NCBI RefSeq assembly: GCF_963678635.1
Contig: NC_087063.1
Coordinates: forward strand, 68,304,727-68,364,726
Direction: 5' to 3'
Length of the DNA: 60,000 nt
Source: Symsagittifera roscoffensis
Lineage: Eukaryota; Xenacoelomorpha; Acoela; Convolutidae
Within the stretch, counting starts at the first letter, position 1. Every line of letters starts with the position of its first letter. Shown here piece by piece: positions 1 to 9,004 of the stretch. The notes under the pieces were generated by a model, which saw only the letters and a list, made by a program, of their open reading frames with translations, ran no database searches and was not told the DNA's origin. The position numbers and the translations under genes are program-made.

Positions 1-689
1 TTATAATGCGAGTCTTGAGAAGTTATCTATGATTTTGAAAGCTTAAAGGTGAGCTAACCCTCCTTTAGAAACATTCCATCCACCTAATTGTTCACAATAA
101 TTCCCTATGCGACGCAAAATATAAAACTTAATTACTTGATATTGGCATAGCTCAAAACTTATAGTTCATCGAAGTGTCGTTTCAAAAACTATTCGAGGAC
201 AATTAAAATGCAGTCTGAACAAAGTAAAGCTAGCTAGTTAGATATTATAAATATGAAAAATTTCTGTGTCGGGACTCGAGCTGCATTAAAAAATTTTCAC
301 AAATATTTCTTTCAAGAAAAGAGTTATTGCTTTTTAGTATAATTTCAAGCGAGTAAAGCAAAGCAGGTGTTTAAAAAGTTTATTCAAGACTCGAAAAAAA
401 TTAATTTTATTACCAGATTACTGATTTTGATATTTCCTATAGCCCTTCTTTGGCATCAAAAGGCTTTTAAAAATTTTGTTAAATAGATGTGCAAAAAATT
501 GAAAAATTGAATTATCGATTTTTTTTTCAACTTTGTGATCCGTTTCTTGAAGACAAATGTAGTTAATTATGCCTAATTTAGTTTACTTTCTAAAAATTTT
601 TGGCGAGTTTTTTGCATAAAACCAAGTACAAAAAACTACACGAAATTGAAAAAACTTTTTATTATGTTCGGAAATAATGTGTGTAATTT
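1..689. other. AT-rich host DNA without a recognisable gene
   Basis: No reading frame here has a recognisable domain or plausible exon boundaries. The sequence is AT-rich with homopolymer runs, like intron or intergenic DNA downstream of the minus-strand lectin gene. Confidence 0.6.
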
Positions 690-781
690 GTTCGACCTAA
701 AGAAAAAAAAAGGTCTACAAAATTTCTACAAAAATCTGCCCTACCCCCCCCCCCCTCGAAAAAATTATAGATCCGCCCCTG
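690..781 (-). mobile_element. Fragment of a hAT-like MITE, same family as 3398-3855
   Basis: The segment ends with the terminal sequence atccgcccctg at 771-781, preceded by a C run and an A-rich stretch. This is the reverse complement of the left end of the MITE at 3398, including its G run and the block around the ggtcgacc-like motif. I could not find a matching second terminus or target duplication upstream, so it is probably truncated or diverged. Confidence 0.55.
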
Positions 782-1961
782 TGTCCAACTGGTGTCGGAC
801 TAATTATTTTAACGCTAAATTGAGGCGGGCAATTGTTCTTCAACATTTTTTCGCGATAGTTTATAAGAAAATGGAGCTTGTAAAGTCCTTCAATGCCGAA
901 GCACCGCATGCCCGAAATTTATGTACACTCTGACAAAAAATACGCTTTTTTAGCACAATCTCCTCTATTAAAACAAGTCGATGGTTGAATATTTCATGCA
1001 ATAAAAATAATAAAAACAAAACATCATCTCAAGGTAATACTTTTTTAAAAATCAGGCAAACCGAAAGTTATATTTCATTCAATCAGATTTTCAAAATCAA
1101 TGGCAACAACTGCGAAAAGAGCTAATTACAATACGTAATTGAGTAAATTGATTACACTTTTTATACAAATCATTATGCGGATATTTTGCAGTTAAAGAAC
1201 AGTGACTGATATAGGAGTTTGTGGAGGGGTGTGTTGGGTTTTTAAACTCTTTATTGGCTTTTTTATGTTAACTAAATTGTTTTGGAAACGTTAAAAAACT
1301 TATAATGAAAAACCCAAAATGATACATTGAAACGAGAAAGGTTAGCACCACAGGCAAATCATTGCAACACTGTGCCAAAACGATGGTTTATGGCGATTTT
1401 TTTGAATAATTATGACAAAAAATTACGCTCTTTTAGCGCAAAGCCTCTCTTAAAACTAGTGTTAAATTGCACCGATTTCGCTTTTTTTGAAAAAATTTCA
1501 GGTTTGTTTGACAAAGATTGTCGTTAAAAATTACCAAACTAAGGACACTTCGGAATTTTGGATGGCGAGAGGTTCGAATTTTTGAGGGTGGCGACTGTTG
1601 AATTCCCGAAAGTCTGCCATGAAAATTAGTGCTTTCTTGTATCGATTCTAATTTTATCCGGATGGATAGCAGCAGTTAATCAGTATCAAAAAACCACTGG
1701 TCTCAAATCCAACTGCATTGGTCGGTTGAGAAATCTTAGCAGCCACCTGTAGTTAAGACGTTGCTTAGTCACTATGCAACAAATACAAAAATTATTACCC
1801 GCTAAATTACTGGTCGGCAAGTCTGGATCGGAAATTTCCGTGAAAATTTTCAATAAATTTCAAAGGTAGTCAAAAAGGAACGACTTGCGTATAGCTTCCG
1901 TAGACTTTTGTCTTTGTATTTCCTTCTGGCCCCAAAAGTAATCCCTTGAGCTTGGAGAAGA
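782..1961. other. Host DNA with a diverged internal repeat, no gene seen
   Basis: No credible coding exon is visible. About 48 bases at 931-978 recur in diverged form at 1411-1459; both begin tgacaaaaaat and end near aaaac(a/t)agt. This suggests remnants of an old repeat. The stretch ends at the stop codon of the lectin gene. Confidence 0.5.
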
Positions 1962-2061
1962 TTAGTCGACGAGACAGATGAACTTGTAAATGTTTGCACA
2001 GCTGCGATTGAAAAGAGAGCTGGACGCAGAGTTCAATACAATGCAATCTTGGTACTGTCCC
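1962..2061 (-). CDS. C-type lectin-like domain protein, C-terminal exon
   Basis: The minus strand reads a pyrimidine-rich acceptor ending tttttcag at 2062. After one base that completes a split codon, 32 codons follow to a TAA at 1962-1964. The peptide carries the last three conserved cysteines of a C-type lectin-like domain (QDC, RSC and the terminal FIC). Its phase fits the donor at 5274 exactly: the upstream exon ends two bases into a codon and this exon supplies the third. The usual calcium-site WND motif is replaced by LFNRS, so sugar binding of the classical type is doubtful. Domain and phase are seen directly; a secreted recognition or immune role is inferred from the family. Confidence 0.75.
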
Positions 2062-5000
2062 CTGAAAAATAGACAAATATAGATGACACAAAGTCAAGTC
2101 ACCCAGTGGTTACACGATGCCAGGTTGTGTTAAATTACGAGGCACTTTTTTCAAACAAGTTGCTCTTTTCTTTGAACAGTTTAAACGTCAAATTTTTCTT
2201 GCGCGATCTGAAACCGCCTTCCAGAAATTCCACAATCTTTAAACAGGGCCCTAAAACGTCGTTTTTGACCAGTTTTAAACAAAAGCTTATTGAGACATAT
2301 ATAATTTACATCAAAATAAGTATGCACATAGGAGCAAAATTTCCAAATCATGAATATACAAATTCAAAAATATTGAACTAGTTGAATATTTAGAACTACC
2401 ATACTAAAAAGTTATCTTCCCAAGTCAAAAATTATTACGAATTTTCTTGAGTTGTTTGATTAAGGTTTTTCTTACCTCTTAAGCTATCTTTTTTCTTTTC
2501 AAAGCTCATTTAGGACAAAATTCTTGGTTGTTCAGATTTTATTTTAGTCGACTTTTTGGAAAACAAACGCTATAGATTTTAAAAACTCCACTAAAAATTT
2601 TCAAAAATAAAAATTTCCAAAATACCATATAAAGACGTTTTACCAAAATTTTCTATATCGCTGGTTGCTACAAGAAAAAAAAATTAAAATAACGTGTTTG
2701 ATGAATTAAAAACGTGTTAGTACAATTTTCATAGGTTTTGGTAAAATCCATCTTTTTCGATGCGCTACTCGAGTGCTCAGAACCATTTATTGTGTATTGG
2801 ATCAGAAGTGGCTTTAGAAAAAAGTGTTAGGTGTCTGGCAGTCAACCTAAAAAGGTGGACGTAAAATAGTACCACGGTAACCAGGAGCGGGTCTTTAAGT
2901 GAGGCTTTGTGGTTAGGTCACACCAAAAAGTGTGTCTTTTTGCGTGTCTTCGGTGTGCTACCAACATGTGTCTTTTTGTGAAGCTCTGTGCTAAGTTTTG
3001 TATATTAGCTCCTGTCTTGCAAAGTTTCCGGCTAAGAGTGTAATCGCGACGTTGCGTTTTAGTTCGCTTGATTAAAATTTTGTTTTTATTTGGTAAAAAT
3101 GTATGCATGTCAAAGATAATTCCCAAGATTTTGATAATAAAAATTGATCCTACCAGTTACTGAATGTCTGTGAATATTTGAAAAACTGAATATTTGGGAA
3201 TCTAAATGAATATTTGAGAAACTGTAAGCCAAATTATTTTCAAAAAATCTTATTTTGATCTACAAAAACTGTTGTGGACATAACTTCTATCATTTTTGTT
3301 TCCGGATTTTTACAATTAGATTTAAAGATAAAAAAATTCAGATTGATTTTAAAAAGATTGCTCAAATCCTTTATTTCGCCTAGAAAACAACAATCGTCAG
3401 TGGCGGATCTAGGATTTTCTCGAGGGGGGGGGGGGGCGGATTTTCAAAAAGTTTTCGAAAATTTTGACGACCTTTTTTTTTTAAGGTCGACCAAATTGAT
3501 TTTTCGAGCTCTCCCAAAGCACGGTTTTGTCCCAATTTTGGCCAAATTTTTTGCGTCGCAGGCAAAATTTTGAAAAAACAGGCCAAAAAAAGGCGTTTTT
3601 AAGCAATTTTGGAAAATTTTGACCAAAAAATTGCGTTTTTTCGGCGCGCGGTCCCCCCCTCAAAATTAGTATATATTGGCGCCAAAGGCGCCTTTAGAAA
3701 AATTTTAGGGTCGGGCGGCCAAAAAGGATTTCTTAAAAAGTATCAAAGGGGGGACCCTTTGGGTCGGCAGGGGGTCGAATCCCTGAGGGAAAGGGCGTCC
3801 GCCCCCCCCCCCCCCCCCCGCAACCCCCGCCCCCCCCCCCCTAAATCCGCCCCTGACAATCGTCCCTACTTTTTGTTTGCATGTTTTGATTTTAGTTTTT
3901 TTTTAGTAATTTCGTTTTTTAGTGAATCTCGTTAATTTATTGGTATTAGTGGGCCAATAAATTTATTGTTATTTTTTCTAAAATGTTTTACCAGATCTTT
4001 TTTGCAGCCAAATAAAGCCTTCATACAAAATTTTAAATTTAAATACACAATATATACAATATATCCAATACTCCAATACCATATGTATAATTTACATCAA
4101 CCTAAAGTATGTAACACTGGATCAAAAATTCAAAATCATGATTAAAATTTTTTTTAAAAACGAACTAAATGAATATCAAGAAAATAATAATGTATGACCG
4201 TGTGTTCTCAAACTAAGGGGTATTGTGTTTGAGACTACTTTTGATTACTCTACTCAAATTTATATAACTAACACGCGACACATTTCGTCTTATCAAAGTG
4301 TATGTGGCAAATTAAACCATTCCAAATTGAGATGAAGCAAACAACTTGTTTTCAATTTTGCATTACCAGATGCAATGTATGTCACTTAGATTGTAATATG
4401 GCGTGTTAGGGGTAATATTTTTGAAGAAACTAAAAAACTTAAACTTTTTCATTGATTTTTAGCACATTTTTCGACATTTTTTTAAATTGAAAAATTTTGG
4501 CATTGACGTTGAAAGGAACTCGGAACAATCCGAGTTTTGTCCTAATAGGAGCACTCTTGTGAAATTATCTGAGGTTGTCGTATTATAACTAAATGTGAGT
4601 TGTTTAACTTTTATTAAGCGATGATATCTAAAAAATCTTTAAAGAGCATAAAATATGTATAAATTGTCGAAAATAACAACGGACGAAGAACAATACTTCT
4701 GAGTTTTATCAAAAAACGAAACCTTTCAATGAACATTAAGGGTAAAAGCCACCGTATTTGTGCACTAAAAGGAGTTTGCTTTCTACTTTCAACTAGTATG
4801 GTAAACGCAGTTAAATATATAAATAGACGAAAGTACAGGTTCATTAAAATAATCACTTAGGCTTCTTCGGTGGTTCTTCTGGGTGGTAATTGCTTAGAAC
4901 AAAAAATTGTCGAAGAAAAGTTAGAAGTTCGAACCGGGCTGTATTAGAAGATCGAAGCGAATAATGCCAAACGTGTTTTTTTTCTGGTCTGGGAAATTAT

Positions 5001-5274
5001 GTTTTACCATAGGCACCGAGGATTTTTTTGGTTTGAGCCGCAAAACTTTTGTTTCACAGGTGGAAATTCCCCTTCTCCTAAATGGTGTTGGCATAAGCTA
5101 TGAGTCAGGGTGCGTTTTTCATCCCAGTTTTAAGTACTTCAAGGGAAACTCGTTGCGAGTCAAACGTGGTATCAACTTTTATTGGTTGTAATTTGCATTC
5201 CGATAGAAAATTTTCAAAAAAACTGTCGCCGAAAAGTGATTTGAATATTTCCAGTTGAATAAAAAATTACTTAC
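2062..5274 (-). other. Large intron of the lectin gene (about 3.2 kb)
   Basis: This interval lies between donor gtaagt (complement of 5274-5269) and acceptor tttttcag (to 2062) on the minus strand. It contains the hAT-like MITE at 3398-3855 and, at about 3170-3225, three imperfect repeats built on tgaatattt(g) and gaaactg. No other exon was recognised; small open frames on either strand show no family resemblance. Confidence 0.6.
3398..3855 (+). mobile_element. hAT-like MITE (non-autonomous DNA transposon), 458 bp
   Basis: The left end (CAGTGGCGGATCTAG, from 3398) and the reverse complement of the right end (CAGGGGCGGATTTAG, to 3855) form 15-bp terminal inverted repeats with two mismatches. 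The element is flanked by a perfect 8-bp duplication acaatcgt at 3390-3397 and 3856-3863. An 8-bp duplication with CAG...CTG termini is the hAT superfamily signature. There is no transposase frame. The interior holds long G and C homopolymers near the ends and a palindrome ggcgccaaaggcgcc at 3678-3692. Confidence 0.85.
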
Positions 5275-5549
5275 ATTATTGGGTATCCCGTGTTCCATAG
5301 ATTAGTGAGATTCAAAATTTCGGCTGCCGTATTTACAAAGACAGGAGGATCTTCGCGCTGAATTATAGCACCCACCCATGCTTCACCAATTGACCTTGAA
5401 CTCAAATTATGCGAAACTTCTGTCAAAGCTTCAATTGTGAAGTTGTCGAAGAGCCAACCACCTAGCTGAGAACAGTGATCTCTGGCCACGTAGAATGACA
5501 TGAATGATTCTGATACTTCCAGATGATAGCCAGCTGATGGGGTTTGTGT
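5275..5549 (-). CDS. C-type lectin-like domain protein, central exon
   Basis: On the minus strand the exon is bounded by acceptor ttattctag (to 5550) and donor gtaagt (from 5274). It is open throughout and encodes the front two thirds of a C-type lectin-like domain. It shows the ARDHC segment with the first conserved cysteine, the LGGWL core, EAWVGA at the place of the family WIGL motif, and NLWNTGYP before the split codon. Joined in phase to the exon at 1962-2061 it gives the canonical four-cysteine domain. No EPN or QPD calcium and sugar motif is present. A 54-bp upstream intron (5550-5603) is likely because that stretch has a stop in this frame. Nothing follows the domain, so the product is probably a small secreted or membrane-anchored single-domain lectin. 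Confidence 0.75.
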
Positions 5550-5603
5550 CTAGAATAATATTGATGATAGTCGTAAAACGCTTTAGAAACTCAATGCTCG
5601 TAC

Positions 5604-5651
5604 CTGCAAATAGTAAAAAAAAAGTAGAATTAACCAGATGCGAGTTATTAT
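5604..5651 (-). CDS. Possible signal-peptide exon of the lectin gene (partial)
   Basis: Directly upstream of a 54-bp intron with cag/gtacga donor, the minus strand is open in the lectin frame for 16 codons. It encodes a hydrophobic stretch of the type RIWLILLFFYYLQ, as expected for a secretion signal. There is no ATG in frame before a TAA, so the start must lie on a further exon or the assignment is wrong. The pyrimidine tract here could instead be an acceptor. Confidence 0.25.
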
Positions 5652-6813
5652 TTATTAAGATTTAATTAATAAATAGCTCGAATTTTATTTTGAGAATTTA
5701 AGGTGTCTTCAGCTTGCGCAATTTTACGTGCGAGTGATATACCGAACCGCTTACTGAAGTTAACTGCACCGTTACTGTACCGAAACTTCACCCTAACTGT
5801 TGAACTTAGGTTAAAGGTCAAAAAAGGCTAGGAAACACTCCTTGAAAATATAATTAACCAAGATTAACAATCTCAATGTCAGATCGACAAGGTCATCAAA
5901 CGCTTCCGGTCGCGCCATTCTCTTGGTTGTGCCACTCACGGTGATTTTTTGAGTTGCACTGGTCGGGCTGTTTTTTTTTCGGTCGCGCTGGCGTAGAAAT
6001 GCCAAAGATTCGGTCGCGTCTATTTGTCAATTTCTTCCACGTTTGTCTTGCGTCGGCATAAAAAAAGGCAATTTTACCGGCCAGCTTCGTTACAAACTAA
6101 CAAAAATTAATTGACTTTGTTGTTGAGGTTGCGATAATATTCTTTGAGCATGTATTTTCGGCCGATGCATTAAATTTTTAAGTTTTGCACCCCAGTAATT
6201 TTCGTAAATTTCTTATGACTTTTTGCTGATACTCGGATATGAATCTTTGAAAAAGATTGAATGTCTTAATGCCATCCTTCGACATTGTTCGTAATTCGGA
6301 CCATGCTGCTTGCTCGTTGCAGGCTTTGGCTGATCCAAAAGGCGGGGAAACCAAAACTGTCGGTTTGGGACAAGGCTCTTAAAACATTTTCTGCCAAAAT
6401 AGAGACAGAGGTTGTCAAGTTTTTCTACTTTTTCGGATCATCCATTTGAGAGCATGTATCAAACTTGCTTCAGTTATGTTATGCTCACGATTATGTTATA
6501 CAAACGGCTTATTTTCTCAAAATGTTTTCAAAAATCAGGGCATGAACTGTTTTCAGTGCCAAAGTTAGCTCGTGATCCCACCCGTGTAACAATCTAATGC
6601 CTAAACCTGAATTACTCCTGAAAGTTTATTGCCAGAACTCAGAAAAGCAACCAAAAAACCAGGCTCATTTAAAGCCATTGCATAAAATCGAAAAAAAAAA
6701 TTAAGTAGAGGGATATTTGAGGCTTATTTTTTCGATCTGGCAAAAATTCACAGTAAGTTTTTGGTTTTGTAGAATTGGCCAGGCATAAAACATAAAAGTG
6801 CTGCACCGGTAAA
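5652..6813. other. Host DNA upstream of the lectin gene, no gene seen
   Basis: No exon with a recognisable domain was found. A cggtcgcg motif recurs near 5910, 5981 and 6010. The stretch ends at the target site of element E1 and would be expected to contain the lectin promoter, but no convincing promoter element is visible. Confidence 0.45.
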
Positions 6814-6817
6814 CTAT
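6814..6817. repeat. Target-site duplication of E1, left copy (ctat)
   Basis: The four bases ctat precede the 5' LTR and recur directly after the 3' LTR at 24413-24416. A 4-bp duplication is typical of several Ty3/Gypsy integrases. Confidence 0.8.
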
Positions 6818-7228
6818 TGGAACCTGATCTAAACTACATTTTATGATTGGATAAATTAGATATTTTACCAATGTAAAGTATTTAATATTAACCAATCATG
6901 ATCCATCTAACTAACAATCCACTTATTTGTAAGTGCTGAAATTACTTGTAATTTCAGCACCAGAGAGATTTGAATTTAACTTAGAAATTAGTTGACTCTC
7001 CAAGAAGACTTCAGCAACCGCAATAAACCAGTATACCCTAGATCTATTGAGCCTAGCAGAGACTAGTTAAACAACCTGAGACTAGATAAGTATAAGAGTA
7101 AGATTAGGATCGGTATTAGACTAAGAAGTTGCACGAATCTATCCGGCCGAAAATAAGATAGCGTGACGAGCAGACGGTGTACCCTATCCGAAATTACTCT
7201 ATGAGTTATACCCATCGGACATAACTCA
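6818..7228 (+). repeat. E1 5' LTR (411 bp)
   Basis: It starts TG and ends CA and matches 24002-24412 with no difference that I could see. It contains a CCAAT motif in aaccaatcatg near 6890, a perfect 13-bp inverted repeat with a 2-base loop at 6933-6960, and a polyadenylation signal aataaa at 7022-7027. No clear TATA box precedes the signal, so the start of transcription cannot be placed. Confidence 0.92.
6933..6960. repeat. Perfect palindrome in the 5' LTR
   Basis: The 13-base arms gtgctgaaattac (6933-6945) and gtaatttcagcac (6948-6960) are exact reverse complements separated by tt. The same structure is in the 3' LTR at 24117-24144. It could form a strong RNA hairpin or be a dimeric protein-binding site. 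Confidence 0.8.
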
Positions 7229-7230
7229 TC

Positions 7231-7241
7231 TGGTGCGACCA
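7231..7241 (+). promoter_or_regulatory. E1 primer-binding site
   Basis: Two bases after the 5' LTR lies TGGTGCGACCA, beginning with the TGG that pairs with the CCA end of a tRNA. The same eleven bases follow the candidate LTR of E2 at 26404. I cannot name the tRNA with confidence. Confidence 0.7.
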
Positions 7242-7315
7242 TAAGTCTCGAACAAGACCTTAATAGCTTAGAATTAACCAAAAATAGATTAGAATTTAGA
7301 CAAAACATTTACAAA

Positions 7316-7549
7316 ATGTTATACGACGATAATTTAATCGAAATGTCTCTACGACTCAATAGATCAGAGCCAATATTCCGAACGATAACAGAACTACCCG
7401 GAATTGGAAGAAGACCTCAAACCAGAGACGACATACGACAAAGTAGAAACTTACCATATAGTTATATGATAGTTCGGCAAAAGCCAACACAAACTTTTGT
7501 ATTTAGAATACTACTAGCAATGAATTTAGATTTTCATTTGCAAAGATAA
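7316..7549 (+). CDS. Small leader ORF of E1 (77 aa), function unknown
   Basis: This ATG-initiated frame opens about 85 bases after the LTR. It encodes a basic, soluble-looking peptide with the segment ELPGIGRRPQTRDD and no recognised domain, cysteine pattern or membrane segment. It sits far upstream of gag, so it would be translated first from the genomic RNA. It could be an accessory peptide, a regulatory upstream ORF, the first coding exon of a spliced message, or chance. Codon use is less A-rich than in gag-pol. Confidence 0.3.
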   Translation: MLYDDNLIEMSLRLNRSEPIFRTITELPGIGRRPQTRDDIRQSRNLPYSYMIVRQKPTQTFVFRILLAMNLDFHLQR

Positions 7550-8478
7550 AATTTTGAAGTCAATCTTCAAAATCATTTCAGGCGCTAAACAAAATTATTA
7601 ATATACAATAACGATTGATAAAAAGATCTCAGATCGTTTTCCTAAATTCTGCAGTAATATACAAAACATGTTTGAAAAATATTTATTGAAAAATCAAAAT
7701 AAAAATTAGTAGCATGACAATAAATGGTTAGTAATTATAAATCATCCTGTTGTTCCAGGTTCATCACCTAAACATAACAGCATTCATAAGCTCACTAATA
7801 TCATAAAAACACTAAATCTTTTCTCTACACAAATTTAAATCATTATTAAAACTTAAATTCACTTAATTTTAAAATCAGATCATCAAGGCTTATCCTTGGA
7901 TCTTAAATCATTTTCTACTTAATTAAATTTAAAACTTGATCATCAAGGCCTATCCTTGGATCAAAAAGAACAACTTTGTTCTCCCCCACCCACTTAACTA
8001 GTGTCTAACGACCTCAAACGTCGATTCACTATCCAACCCTTTCTAAAAACCCAGGACTAATAGAAATTTTTAAACAAACTAATCATTCAAATTAGGATAA
8101 ACAGTGAAGAACTTCGGTTATTCATCCTTCACTTGATCCCCCCTCTTACCAGACCCAGGATAAATCTTAGACTTAGTAAGTTTAAAATAGTATCTAACGA
8201 ACTACTCGCGTTCTAATTATACCTGAACCTTGTGGATCGATTTACTATTCTCCAACCCTTGAACACAATCACTACCCTTAAGTAAGATTAAGTAAGTTAA
8301 CACCTTAGCTTATACTAGCCACGAGAAAGTATAAAATCATTCTTCGGAATCGATATACTTTTCTCTCCAACCCTGAACAAATAGACCCAGGTTAAGCTAA
8401 CCAAAAAATCGTAAGGACTAACAGTTTAAGCAAATAGAAATCATTTAACAACCTTTTGCACCCGTCTTCCTAAACCTT
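7550..8478 (+). other. Long E1 leader with repeated modules
   Basis: No long frame is present. The block gatcatcaagg-ttatccttggatc occurs twice (about 7877-7905 and 7936-7964), and each copy can fold through aagg and cctt. Farther on, modules containing a near-repeat of ctatt-tccaaccct followed by acccagg recur near 8026, 8252 and 8356. Such repetition in an untranslated leader fits RNA structure for packaging or translation, but this is inference. Confidence 0.5.
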
Positions 8479-8691
8479 ATGTCATTTAAAAACCTAGGAA
8501 ATCAACAAACAATCGTTTTACACAATTGTGAAATAGATAACAAAAAATACGATCTTGTAATCACACCACACACACAAACAGTTGGATATATCAGAACAAA
8601 ACGACAAACACTCACCAATACGTCCAAAATTAACAACACCAAGAAATACAAACCCTTCACAAACACAGGTAACCTTACAATCAACCGTTAA
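8479..8691 (+). CDS. Possible start of E1 gag (70 aa, other frame)
   Basis: An ATG at 8479 opens a 70-codon frame starting MSFKNLGNQQ. It overlaps, in the next frame, an Asn/Gln/Thr-rich frame (8561-8836) that leads into the main gag-pol frame apart from one TAA. The first 30 or so codons may be the true gag N-terminus, with a one-base frame change before about 8590. No domain supports this, and it may simply be leader. Confidence 0.25.
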   Translation: MSFKNLGNQQTIVLHNCEIDNKKYDLVITPHTQTVGYIRTKRQTLTNTSKINNTKKYKPFTNTGNLTINR

Positions 8692-8839
8692 ACCTTCGGT
8701 TGCCCCAAAATATTCACACATGGATTACCAAACGTACAGACCCATGACAATACCGTCAAAAACACGCAAAACGTTCACTAGAAACAATTTTGCAGACCAT
8801 AATTATAATTACACACATCCATCAAAAACAAATTATTAA
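8561..8839 (+). pseudogene. N-terminal gag segment in the gag-pol frame, closed by TAA
   Basis: From 8561 the gag-pol frame is open to a TAA at 8837-8839. After that stop it stays open through the ATG at 9005 to 13912. Composition (Asn, Gln, Thr, Pro, Tyr) matches the region after 9005. It could be a true gag N-terminus cut off by a single nonsense change, or untranslated leader with coding-like composition. There is no ATG in frame here; a TTG occurs at 8582. Confidence 0.35.
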
Positions 8840-9004
8840 CCACGAAAAAATTTTAGTAATTATACAAGACCTCGAAACTGGGATAACCCAATAGCACAAA
8901 CTAATTCAGTAAACTTTCAAACAAATTTACATCCTTCACAGGATCATAGTGAAAATTATCCATTTTTTCAGCAAAATAAAAATAAAAAACAAACATCTTA
9001 TCAA

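Noticed and set aside
1870-2097. 75-codon minus-strand frame over the lectin terminal exon
   Set aside because: Wrong frame; the neighbouring frame gives the conserved C-type lectin cysteines and matches splice phase.
4614-4856. 80-codon hydrophobic minus-strand frame inside the lectin intron
   Set aside because: AT-rich chance frame; no splice phase to the lectin exons and no recognisable motif.
5811-6005. 64-codon minus-strand frame upstream of the lectin exons
   Set aside because: Contains repeated cggtcgcg motifs, no lectin or signal features and no splice support.
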